Assembly (NCBI GenBank): GCA_030149165.1
Contig: JASBRY010000008.1
Coordinates: 372,001 to 436,000, forward strand
Reading direction: 5' to 3'
Length of the DNA: 64,000 nt
Source: Phycisphaerales bacterium
Lineage (GTDB): Bacteria > Planctomycetota > Phycisphaerae > Phycisphaerales > UBA1924
The notes beneath the pieces are model-generated. The model saw only the letters and a program-made list of their open reading frames with translations, did no database searches and was not told the DNA's origin. Positions 18,582 to 27,346 of the stretch are shown here, in pieces (the stretch's first letter is position 1; each line of letters begins with the position of its first letter). The position numbers were made by a program, and so were the translations under genes.

Positions 18582-20672
18582 TCACTTCTTCTCGCGGAAC
18601 TGACGCGATGCGGGGTTTGGAGGCTGCGGCCCCTTCTCCATCAGCTGACGGCGCGCCTCGGCGGCTTCGTTCATACGCTGGAGGAATCCTGGACCCTTCT
18701 TCGCTTTCTCGGCTTTGATGTTCTCGATCTCGAGCATGCCGTGCTTCTTCATGTGAGCGCGGATCCACTTGTTCTCGAGAATTCCCATCGTGGAGTTGGT
18801 GATGAAGTACAACGCGAGTCCTGAGGGAGCGGTGTACATCATGATCGGGAACATGACGACCATCATGACTTTCATCATCTTCTGCTGAGACTCTTGCTCA
18901 GGGGTCAGCGTTGCTTGCGTTGGTGGGGTCAGGTATTTCTGGTGGAGAAAGAAAACGACACCCAAGAGAAGCGGGAGGATATTGATCGACGAAACCGTAC
19001 CCCAGAGCGGGAAAGAGAAGTGCATCGACGATGGAAGGGGGATCGCGTTATCCGCAGCAGAGAGATCAGAGAGGAACATCCACGATCCGCCTGTGAGGTT
19101 CTGGAATACGCCGTAGAACGCGGGTTCGTGCTTGAGCTCGACCGCGAAGAAGAGCGTCGCGTACAGCGCAATCCAGACGGGGGACTGGAGGAGCATCGGG
19201 AGACATCCGAGCATCCCGAGCGGGGAGATGCCTTCTTCTCTCCAGAGCTTGGACATTTCCTGCTGCATCCGCTTCGGATCGTCTTTGTATTTTTCGCGGA
19301 GTGCTTTTTGCTTGGGAGCCATGGATTGCATCTGGACACCAAAGCGCTGCATGCGGATCTGTGACCAGCGCGTGATCGGATGGAGACATCCACGCACAAC
19401 GACCACGAGCAGAAGGATCGAGACTCCCCAGTCCTGCACGATCGAGTGGAAGATCCGAAGCACGGCGATGAGGATGTTGGTCAACCAATCAAAGGTACAT
19501 CCGGCACAGAATCCACCGATGTTGTAGACGACCATCTCTGGGAGATTGAGTGCCGCGAGGATGGGGTCTTCGTTGAAAACCGGCTTAGTGCGAGGTCCGG
19601 CGTAGACGCCGTTGATGATGGATTTGGTCGCGCCTGGAAGGAGCGTGAACTCAGGGCTCTTGGTCGAGAGCACCATGGTGGTGTCTGGGGCGCTTTCGTA
19701 GGTGTTGAGCACGAGCCGATCGATGGTTTCGATGGACTCACCGATCAGGCGATGATTTGGAGTGCTGCTCATCGGATCGAGCATCGGATGGAGCACGACG
19801 GAGAAGTAGCGATCGGAGAACGCGATCCAGCTGAGCCGGAGTCCCTTCTCGATGCTTTCTTCGCTCGGCCACACTGGGAGAGCGGTCTCGTAGTGCTTGG
19901 TGCCGTTGGCGTCTTTGACTTTGGAGCCGAGCAGTTTGGAGCGGTTGGAGAGCTTGTCGTCCACGCTGACCTGGACAGAGCTGCCTTGTTGTTCTGGTGA
20001 TTTGAGCGTCCCGAATCGCACGCGCCGGCGATCTCCCGCGTAGCCGTTTTTCGCTTTGGGCATGTCGATCATCGCGGTGTTGATGAATCGGAAGGTGTGC
20101 TGCTCACTGCTGAGGTTTTCGACGATTTGCTCGATCGTGAACGCATGACGAGCGTCGCGCATGACGAAGCGGCGCTCGATGCGTGCGATCGGGCTGCCTT
20201 GCGCATCGTCGATGAAGGCTTCGAACATACCGGTGGAAGTCTCGTTCCAGACACTCCCTGAGAGATCGACACTGACGCCGTCAATCTCAAGTCCGAGCAG
20301 TGCGAAGGGAATCGCAGAAACACCGGCGTTGTTCATGACGCGATGCTGGATCTGGATGTTCTCCTCGAACGCGACGGTCTCGAACTCATCAAGCAGCACG
20401 AGTCCCTCGATTCCGGCGCCGAGGGGGCTGAACTGGATCTCCAGTTCCTCGCGATCATCGATCAGTGGTGACCAATCCGTCGCGGCATCCACTGGACGCG
20501 CGGCATAGGACTCGGTCGGTTGCGAATCCGCTTGGGAGTCTTGGGCGGTTGCCGTCGATGCACCAAGTCCGATGAGCAGGGTCAGCGTGAAGGTCAGGAT
20601 GTGGTGGAGATGGTGGCGCAAGTGCGTGCTCGCTTTGGTCGATCTTGCCGAGGATTCGGCGGGGTATGTCAT
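18582..20672 (-). CDS. yidC: Membrane protein insertase YidC
   Basis: WGVSILLLVVVVRGCLHPITRWSQIRMQRFGVQMQSMAPKQKALREKYKDDPKRMQQEMSKLWREEGISPLGMLGCLPMLLQSPVWIALY. Confidence 0.95.
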   Translation of the reverse strand: MTYPAESSARSTKASTHLRHHLHHILTFTLTLLIGLGASTATAQDSQADSQPTESYAARPVDAATDWSPLIDDREELEIQFSPLGAGIEGLVLLDEFETVAFEENIQIQHRVMNNAGVSAIPFALLGLEIDGVSVDLSGSVWNETSTGMFEAFIDDAQGSPIARIERRFVMRDARHAFTIEQIVENLSSEQHTFRFINTAMIDMPKAKNGYAGDRRRVRFGTLKSPEQQGSSVQVSVDDKLSNRSKLLGSKVKDANGTKHYETALPVWPSEESIEKGLRLSWIAFSDRYFSVVLHPMLDPMSSTPNHRLIGESIETIDRLVLNTYESAPDTTMVLSTKSPEFTLLPGATKSIINGVYAGPRTKPVFNEDPILAALNLPEMVVYNIGGFCAGCTFDWLTNILIAVLRIFHSIVQDWGVSILLLVVVVRGCLHPITRWSQIRMQRFGVQMQSMAPKQKALREKYKDDPKRMQQEMSKLWREEGISPLGMLGCLPMLLQSPVWIALYATLFFAVELKHEPAFYGVFQNLTGGSWMFLSDLSAADNAIPLPSSMHFSFPLWGTVSSINILPLLLGVVFFLHQKYLTPPTQATLTPEQESQQKMMKVMMVVMFPIMMYTAPSGLALYFITNSTMGILENKWIRAHMKKHGMLEIENIKAEKAKKGPGFLQRMNEAAEARRQLMEKGPQPPNPASRQFREKK

Positions 20673-20687
20673 GAACAGCAGACGAGA

Positions 20688-21494
20688 TCAACGGCCTTCA
20701 AACAGGCGGTCTCCGAGCCAATCGTGGAGTTCGGGGATGGACTTGATCTTGTCTGCAGTGGATTTGATGTCGTACTCAACACGGACGAACTCGACTTGAC
20801 CAGGTGAGAGGATCGTGTAGCACGCTCTCGGATCATGGTCACGCGGTTGTCCGACGGATCCCACATTGACGACGGCTTTCTCGTCGTCGATAAACTTGAA
20901 CACCGGCTCGGAGCCGATCTCCGATGGTGGATAGAAATCGGGTTCGTTGGAGAACACGCCGGGCTGGTGGGTGTGTCCGACCAGCGCGATGTGCTCGACG
21001 CGATCGAAGATCGCTTCGAGTTTGTCCGGCGCGTCGCTCGCGTCTTCTGGGAAGATGTATTCGTTGATTGGTCGTCTCGGGGACGCGTGCACAGAGAGGA
21101 TCTTGGTCCCGTCACCCATCAGGTCTTCGACGGCGCGGACACGGAGGGATCCGAGGAACTCGAATCGACGCGTGCGTGCGTCTTCGTCAGGCTCAGCATC
21201 AAACTGCTCGCGTGTCCAGTACGCGGCGGACTCAGCAGGAGCATTGAAGTTGGTGGGTTCATAGACGACGGCGAAGTCATGGTTCCCCATCAGCGCCCAG
21301 TCGCAGTGTTCCTGGACGAGGTCGACACATTCGAGGGGGTCTGGGCCGTATCCGATGATGTCTCCGAGACAAACGACTTTGTCGATCTCGCGTGACTTGA
21401 TGTCTTCGAGGACCGCTTTGAGCGCGACGGCGTTGCCATGGATATCACTCAGAACAGCGGTTCGCACAGGATCGTCTCTTTCTTTCTCATCCAC
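20688..21494 (-). CDS. Calcineurin-like metallophosphoesterase
   Basis: AVLSDIHGNAVALKAVL, VCLGDIIGYGPDP, LMGNHDFAV, VGHTHQPG. Confidence 0.88.
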   Translation of the reverse strand: MDEKERDDPVRTAVLSDIHGNAVALKAVLEDIKSREIDKVVCLGDIIGYGPDPLECVDLVQEHCDWALMGNHDFAVVYEPTNFNAPAESAAYWTREQFDAEPDEDARTRRFEFLGSLRVRAVEDLMGDGTKILSVHASPRRPINEYIFPEDASDAPDKLEAIFDRVEHIALVGHTHQPGVFSNEPDFYPPSEIGSEPVFKFIDDEKAVVNVGSVGQPRDHDPRACYTILSPGQVEFVRVEYDIKSTADKIKSIPELHDWLGDRLFEGR

Positions 21495-21804
21495 TATATA
21501 GAGGATGCGTTTTGGACCCGGATCACGCGATCTGAGTAGCAGGCGTGAACTGTAGAAAGCTCGGTCGAAAAGAGCAACGGATCACGAGGCTGGAAGGTCG
21601 ATTCGATGCCCAAGGTCCCTATTTGGGGGTTCGTGGATTGGTTGGGATTGTTGGTCGTTTGTTTTTCAATCTGATTGGGAAGGGAATATCATGCTGTGAT
21701 CGTCGATTCCCGATAGATATGCGGGAATGGACCCGTTTTGTTGGGACTCTTTGGTCCGCCGGACCGTCCTGAATAAACGCTTGACCCCTGTCAGGGAACG
21801 ACTT

Positions 21805-22407
21805 ATGGCCTCAGCATCAGTAAGTTATCAACGGACGCGTGAGATGTCGATCGATGAGCTCTTGCTCGAAAATCGGATCGTGTTCCTCATCGGAGAGATT
21901 AATCATGCCTCGGCATCGCGTGTGATGATGCAGATGCTGTATCTGGAGAATCAGCGCCGGAATCAGGAGATCAACTTCTACATCAACTCGCCGGGCGGGG
22001 TCGTGGACGACACACTCGCGCTCTACGACACGATGCGATTCCTGAGCTCTCCAATCGCGACCTACTGCATTGGTCGCGCGTATTCCGGCGGCTCAGTTCT
22101 GCTGACTGCAGGAACGAAGGGGCGTCGATTCATCCTCCCTCACGCAAAGGTGATGATCCACCAGCCATACGGCGGGATCACTGGTCAAGCGGAAGACATC
22201 CGACTCCAGGCCGAACAGATTATCAAGAGTAAACAAACGCTGATCGACATTCTCGCGAAGCACACCGGTCAGGATCCGGCTCGCATCCGCGAGGATTCGG
22301 AACGCGATCGATACTTCGATGCGCAGGAAGCGAAGGACTACGGCTTGGTCGACGAGGTGCTCGTTGAACCGCCGAAGGATCTGCACAACATCACTGCTGG
22401 AAACTGA
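21805..22407 (+). CDS. clpP: ATP-dependent Clp protease proteolytic subunit, copy 1
   Basis: [48 protein letters not shown]. Confidence 0.93.
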   Translation: MASASVSYQRTREMSIDELLLENRIVFLIGEINHASASRVMMQMLYLENQRRNQEINFYINSPGGVVDDTLALYDTMRFLSSPIATYCIGRAYSGGSVLLTAGTKGRRFILPHAKVMIHQPYGGITGQAEDIRLQAEQIIKSKQTLIDILAKHTGQDPARIREDSERDRYFDAQEAKDYGLVDEVLVEPPKDLHNITAGN

Positions 22408-22450
22408 TCACGGATTTTTAACCACCCCCACCACCACAAGGTGCATGCAT

Positions 22451-23065
22451 ATGTCAAACCCAAGTGCCCATCTGGTTCCCATCGTTATCGAGCAAACCGG
22501 TCGCGGTGAACGCTCGTACGACATTTTCTCTCGTCTGCTCAAGGACCGCATTGTCTTTGTGACCGGCGGGATCATGGATGATATGGCGAACCTCATCGTT
22601 GCTCAGATGCTGTTTCTCGCGAACGAGGATCCGACTGCGGATATCCATGTTTATGTCAACTCTCCCGGCGGATCGGTCACGGCTGGTCTTGGGATCGTGG
22701 ACACGATGAACTACATCAAGCCCGATGTGTGTACCTACATCATCGGACAAGCGGCGTCGATGGGATCGGTGATCGCATCATCTGGTACGAAAGGCAAACG
22801 CTACTGTCTCAAGAACGCACGCAACCTCATGCACCAACCACTGCTGTCAGGTGTGATGGAAGGTCAAGCGACGGATCTGGAGATCGAAGCGAAAGAGATG
22901 CTCCGCTTGCGTGATCGCTTGTACGCGATCTACGCGCACGCGACTGGTCAAGATCAAGAGAAGGTTCATCGCGATTGTGACCGGAACCTCTGGCTCGATG
23001 ATCAAGAAATGCTTGAATACGGCTTGATCGACGAGGTGCTCGAATCGATGCCGACCGCAGGCTGA
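22451..23065 (+). CDS. clpP: ATP-dependent Clp protease proteolytic subunit, copy 2
   Basis: [48 protein letters not shown]. Confidence 0.93.
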   Translation: MSNPSAHLVPIVIEQTGRGERSYDIFSRLLKDRIVFVTGGIMDDMANLIVAQMLFLANEDPTADIHVYVNSPGGSVTAGLGIVDTMNYIKPDVCTYIIGQAASMGSVIASSGTKGKRYCLKNARNLMHQPLLSGVMEGQATDLEIEAKEMLRLRDRLYAIYAHATGQDQEKVHRDCDRNLWLDDQEMLEYGLIDEVLESMPTAG

Positions 23066-23090
23066 TCCCAGATCAATACACTCGACAAAG

Positions 23091-23112
23091 CCCGCTGCGA
23101 AGCGGGTTTTTT
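23091..23112 (+). terminator. Intrinsic terminator after clpP pair
   Basis: CCCGCT-GCGA-AGCGGG followed by TTTTTT. Confidence 0.85.
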
Positions 23113-23182
23113 CGTGTATTGCAAGAACTGTAAGACTTCTGGTATACTGCGAGTACGCACACTCAACGAAAGGTGGACTCTC

Positions 23183-23767
23183 ATGGTTGGTCTTGCAGAA
23201 CTGTGGATGCCGGTATTGATCTCGGCTGTTGCGGTCTTTATTGCCAGTTCGATTATTTGGATGGCGCTTCCGATCCATAAACCAGATATCAAGTTCCTTG
23301 ATAACGAGGAAGACTTCGATAATGCGATCCGTCCGATGAACATCAAGCCTGGTCTGTACATGTTCCCGGGATGTCATGGCAAGGATCTCAAGTCTGAAGA
23401 GTTCCAGGCGCGTTGGAAAGCTGGTCCTTGGGGCATGATCACGATTGGTGCGGGGCCTCCCAACTTTGGGATGAATCTGCTCAAGTGCTTCTTGTCCTAC
23501 CTCGCGATTACCGCGATCGTCGGATATCTCACTGGAGTCGGTCTTGCGCCGGGTGCCGAGTACATGGATGTGTTCCGTGTCGCGGGGACTGCTGCGATTC
23601 TCGGATTCTGCATGGGATCGTTTGCCGGTGATTTCTTCCTCGGCAAGCCGACACGATTCATCATCACGAGCTTCATTGATGGAGTGATCTTCGCGTTGAT
23701 TACTGCAGGGATCTTCGCCGCGATGTGGCCCGAGGGTGTGACCGCTTCAATCCCGGCTTTGCCGTAA
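23183..23767 (+). CDS. Uncharacterised membrane protein
   Basis: MVGLAELWMPVLISAVAVFIASSIIWMALPIHKPDIKF..., multiple TM segments. Confidence 0.65.
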   Translation: MVGLAELWMPVLISAVAVFIASSIIWMALPIHKPDIKFLDNEEDFDNAIRPMNIKPGLYMFPGCHGKDLKSEEFQARWKAGPWGMITIGAGPPNFGMNLLKCFLSYLAITAIVGYLTGVGLAPGAEYMDVFRVAGTAAILGFCMGSFAGDFFLGKPTRFIITSFIDGVIFALITAGIFAAMWPEGVTASIPALP

Positions 23768-23787
23768 CGGTTCGTCTCAAATGAGAT

Positions 23788-24768
23788 TCATGACATCTGC
23801 ACGAGCACGGCGATGTGCTCCGGCTCGATCGCAGCGCGCATGCCCGTCATGACCTCATCGAAGCTTACGCGCTTGGTGATGAGTCCTGAGAGATCGATTG
23901 ATCCGGATTGCAACGCATTGATCCCATCGCTAAGTGTGCCGCAGCGGGATCCTGAGATTCGGAGTTCGCGCTCGATAAGCAATGCGAGGTCTTCTGGCGC
24001 CATGTGCGCGTCGGTGATCGCCGGGATCGGATTGTTTTGCAGGATGACCGCTCCGCGTGGTCGTGCCATCGCAAGAGCTGAGGGGATTGAGTTTGGTTCG
24101 GAGAGCGTATCGATTACGATATCCTGGTCCGCTCGTCGACCAACCTGGGTGAGATCACGATGCTTGATCCCCCACTTGGCGCACAACTCCAGTCGATCGG
24201 GGCGTGTGGTGAGCAAACGGACTGATGCGTTTTGCGAACTCATGATCTGCGCGATGAGTAATGCGGAGAGATCGCCACCCAGCACGGTGACAAAGGTCTT
24301 CCCAACGACGCGCTCGATGCGTGACACATGGATCGCCGCGGCGAGCTGAGACGCAAACACCGCACGCTCGTCCTCGATTCCTTCTGGGACAACGATGAGG
24401 TTGCGCTGTGGGATCTGGAATCGTTCACTCAAGCATCCCGGCATGTTCCGGAGGCCGAGGATGGATCTTTCAGGATCGTGCTGACCGATCCCTCGCAGCG
24501 CGAAGGGTGACTGCGGATCGGTGATGTTGACATCCGCAACGACACGCTTACCGATCAGTTCATTGTCGTCTGCATCGAGGACAACTCCAACGAACTGATG
24601 TCCCAATATCGTGTCGTGGCGGTGATTACGGATCGCGTCGATGTCTGATTCGGTGATGAGCACGAGCGATGGTGCGACCACGGCCCATCCAGGTTGGCGG
24701 GTCGGCTCGGGCGCGTCGATGGTCATGACGGGCTGATCAGACTGGATATGGAACGCACGCACGACCAA
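23788..24768 (-). CDS. Zinc-type alcohol dehydrogenase/MDR-like oxidoreductase
   Basis: GHQFVGVVLDADDNELIGKRV; VTVLGGDLSALLIAQI Rossmann segment; MDR domain layout. Confidence 0.75.
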   Translation of the reverse strand: MVVRAFHIQSDQPVMTIDAPEPTRQPGWAVVAPSLVLITESDIDAIRNHRHDTILGHQFVGVVLDADDNELIGKRVVADVNITDPQSPFALRGIGQHDPERSILGLRNMPGCLSERFQIPQRNLIVVPEGIEDERAVFASQLAAAIHVSRIERVVGKTFVTVLGGDLSALLIAQIMSSQNASVRLLTTRPDRLELCAKWGIKHRDLTQVGRRADQDIVIDTLSEPNSIPSALAMARPRGAVILQNNPIPAITDAHMAPEDLALLIERELRISGSRCGTLSDGINALQSGSIDLSGLITKRVSFDEVMTGMRAAIEPEHIAVLVQMS

Positions 24769-24863
24769 AGTATCGGAAATATGGGCGATTCCGGCCAGCA
24801 GACTTGCGTGGGATCCTGATTCTCGGACCCAGATCGATGTTCTGGGTGGATCAGGGGATTGAT

Positions 24864-25667
24864 CTATTCCTCGATGGGATTGAGACCGACAGGGGTCGAG
24901 GATTCCTCGTTTGGTGGAGGTGGCACGAACGGGAGGTACTCGACAATCCGCTTCTTGCGATTAAAGACTGGATAGGTGTAGAGCTGTCCTGCAGCGAAGA
25001 GGTCATCAGTATTGTTGTACCAGCGGAGCCAAGCGGCGTGGTCGACTCCGAAGTCTTGACCCGTCATCACATTGAGCGAGTGCTGGACGCGGTTGTTGAC
25101 GACCAAGCGGGAATCACGGAGCGCCGCGATGAGCGACTGGACTACGAATGGTTCTCGATATTGACCCAACGCATCTGCAGCGGCAGCGCGTGCGTCGGCT
25201 TCGGGTTCTTTTTCTTCGTCGATGGTCTCGATCAGCGCGGGGATCGCATCATCGGTGTGGACACGCTGGAGCGCACGAGCCGCGGCGATGCGGACTTTAC
25301 TGTCTTCGTCATCGAGCGCGTTGATGAGGTAGGGCGCGTGGATCGGATCGCCGTGGCGTCCCAGTGCGCGGATACAGGTGGCGCGGACTCCGGGATCGGG
25401 ATCATCAGTGCCGTCGATATAGAGTTCGAGGTAGATGGGGTCACCACCGAATGGTGCGGCGGCGAGCATGGTTGTGCCGCGGTATCGGTTCTCCGCGTTG
25501 TACTCGTCGGTCGCGAGGATCGCAGCCGTGGTCGGGGAGGTCTGCGGATTGATGATGTCCAGCAGACTGTCCGCTCCGCGAGGTGCGTTTCCAAGTGAGC
25601 CGCACGCGCTGAGCAGTGCTGGGATGGTCGCAAGTGCGACGAGTGGGATTGAACGCGTGGTGTTCAT
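24864..25667 (-). CDS. HEAT-repeat lipoprotein
   Basis: Lipobox LLSAC; HEAT units (DPGVRATCIRALGRHGD, DSKVRIAAARALQRVH, DARAAAADALGQY). Confidence 0.8.
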   Translation of the reverse strand: MNTTRSIPLVALATIPALLSACGSLGNAPRGADSLLDIINPQTSPTTAAILATDEYNAENRYRGTTMLAAAPFGGDPIYLELYIDGTDDPDPGVRATCIRALGRHGDPIHAPYLINALDDEDSKVRIAAARALQRVHTDDAIPALIETIDEEKEPEADARAAAADALGQYREPFVVQSLIAALRDSRLVVNNRVQHSLNVMTGQDFGVDHAAWLRWYNNTDDLFAAGQLYTYPVFNRKKRIVEYLPFVPPPPNEESSTPVGLNPIEE

Positions 25668-25699
25668 CTGGGAAGTATATCGGCAAATTGTTCCAGAAC

Positions 25700-26479
25700 T
25701 CAGCGGAATGAAGCGGTATCGGAATCTGCGGACTGAATGGCAATGGGAGGACCAAGGATTTCTCGAGCGACGATGGACTGCCGCAGATTCTGTTTGATGA
25801 ATGACTTTGACGCTTTCTTCCGGTTCTTGGAGCTGCTGAGGATGGATCCAGATTCGATCGCGGTGTTGTTGTCCAGTGTCTTCCCGAGATTGATATCAGC
25901 GGATTCGATTGCTTGCTCGGATCGCTTTTCCATCGCGCTTGCGGATGGGATCACTGAAGGACGGCGACGGTGGTTGACTTGTGGTTGTTGAGGGGTTGGT
26001 GTGGCTTGACTCGCTTGAGATCGCTGAGAAGCCGTAGACGTGAACTGCTGCTGTTTGCTTGACTGCGAAGCCGCTTTGGTTCGGACAGGGGATTGCGGAG
26101 TTGCTGATTGCTGAGGTGACGATTGCTGAGATGTTGGTTGACTTGTCCCGGCGCTTCGGCGTTGACGGATTTTCTTGAGCTGCTCAACGCGCTGCTGACG
26201 GAGTTTCTCGATCCGCTGACGGCGCAGGTCCTGTTTCTGATCCCAGGTCGTGGATGAAGTTCCGGCGATATCAACATCCGCATCCTGCGTGGACTCGACC
26301 TGGTGTCCGGTCCGGAGCGAGTCGCGTTGCGCGTCGCGGAGCTTCTGGAGTTCGCGTTTCTGAGCCTGCTTTTCTTGAGCGGCTTTCATCGCACGACCAA
26401 GCGCGGAGAATCCGCCGATGATCATGATGATGAAGATCGGATTCGTCAGGATATTCTGGAGGATCGACTGGAAGTTCAT
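25700..26479 (-). CDS. Uncharacterised Q/S-rich protein with N-terminal TM
   Basis: N-terminal hydrophobic helix then low-complexity Q-rich region; overlaps the ABC gene stop. Confidence 0.55.
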   Translation of the reverse strand: MNFQSILQNILTNPIFIIMIIGGFSALGRAMKAAQEKQAQKRELQKLRDAQRDSLRTGHQVESTQDADVDIAGTSSTTWDQKQDLRRQRIEKLRQQRVEQLKKIRQRRSAGTSQPTSQQSSPQQSATPQSPVRTKAASQSSKQQQFTSTASQRSQASQATPTPQQPQVNHRRRPSVIPSASAMEKRSEQAIESADINLGKTLDNNTAIESGSILSSSKNRKKASKSFIKQNLRQSIVAREILGPPIAIQSADSDTASFR

Positions 26480-27267
26480 GCGTGCTCTATTGTATCGGAT
26501 GCTCGGCGTGGTGTTGCGGGGAACAGGACATTGTGTCCATCGATTTGAGACTGGATAAACGGTGTTTGGTACACCGATTCGATGGTTGTTGGATTCAGGA
26601 CCTCCGATGCGTCGCCTTGCGAGTGGACATGTCCTTCCTGATCGAGCAGGATGACACGATCTGCAAATCGGGAAGCGAGCGTCAGATCGTGTGCGACCAG
26701 CGCGATTCCGATACCAGTCGAAGCGATCTCACGCAGCGCGACGAGTGATTCGAGCTGATGACGCGGATCCATAGCGCTGGTGGGCTCGTCGGCGATGAGG
26801 TAGGAATCGGTCGTCCGATCGAGCTGCGCGAATGCACGCGCGATCGAGACACGCTGCTGCTGACCAACAGAGAGCGTGCCCATTGGTTCATCGGCGATGG
26901 AAATCAATCCGAAGCGTTCTAATGCGTGCTCAACCGCTGCTGGTTTTTTGGGGAGGGCCAGTCTCCCGAACGAGACCACTAAACGCGCATCGAAGTCGAA
27001 TGCGAGTGAAGAACGCTGCGCGATGTACGCAAGTTTGCTCGCTCGCTCTTGGGCGCTGAGTTCTTGAACATAGCGCCCATCGATGGTGATTGATCCTGAA
27101 TCGGGCTTTTGCACACCCGCGAGGAGTCGAGCGAGCGTGGACTTGCCGGCGCCGTTGGGACCGAGGATCGCGGTGATGGCGCCCGGCTCGATCGACGCGG
27201 TGATCGACGAAAGCACCACCGGACCTTTGGAGTAGCTGAACGACAGGTTGGTCGCGGTGAGCGCCAT
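26476..27267 (-). CDS. ABC transporter ATP-binding protein (FecE/BtuD-like)
   Basis: Walker A GPNGAGKSTLAR, signature LSVGQQQRVSIARA, Walker B LIADEPTSAMD. Confidence 0.88.
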   Translation of the reverse strand: MALTATNLSFSYSKGPVVLSSITASIEPGAITAILGPNGAGKSTLARLLAGVQKPDSGSITIDGRYVQELSAQERASKLAYIAQRSSLAFDFDARLVVSFGRLALPKKPAAVEHALERFGLISIADEPMGTLSVGQQQRVSIARAFAQLDRTTDSYLIADEPTSAMDPRHQLESLVALREIASTGIGIALVAHDLTLASRFADRVILLDQEGHVHSQGDASEVLNPTTIESVYQTPFIQSQIDGHNVLFPATPRRASDTIEHA

Positions 27268-27346
27268 GGCGTGATGATATGGTCAAAGTGCTGGTTTGAT
27301 GGGAGAATGTGCCCGCACGAGCGAGAGTCGGTCGATAGAGTGGCTC

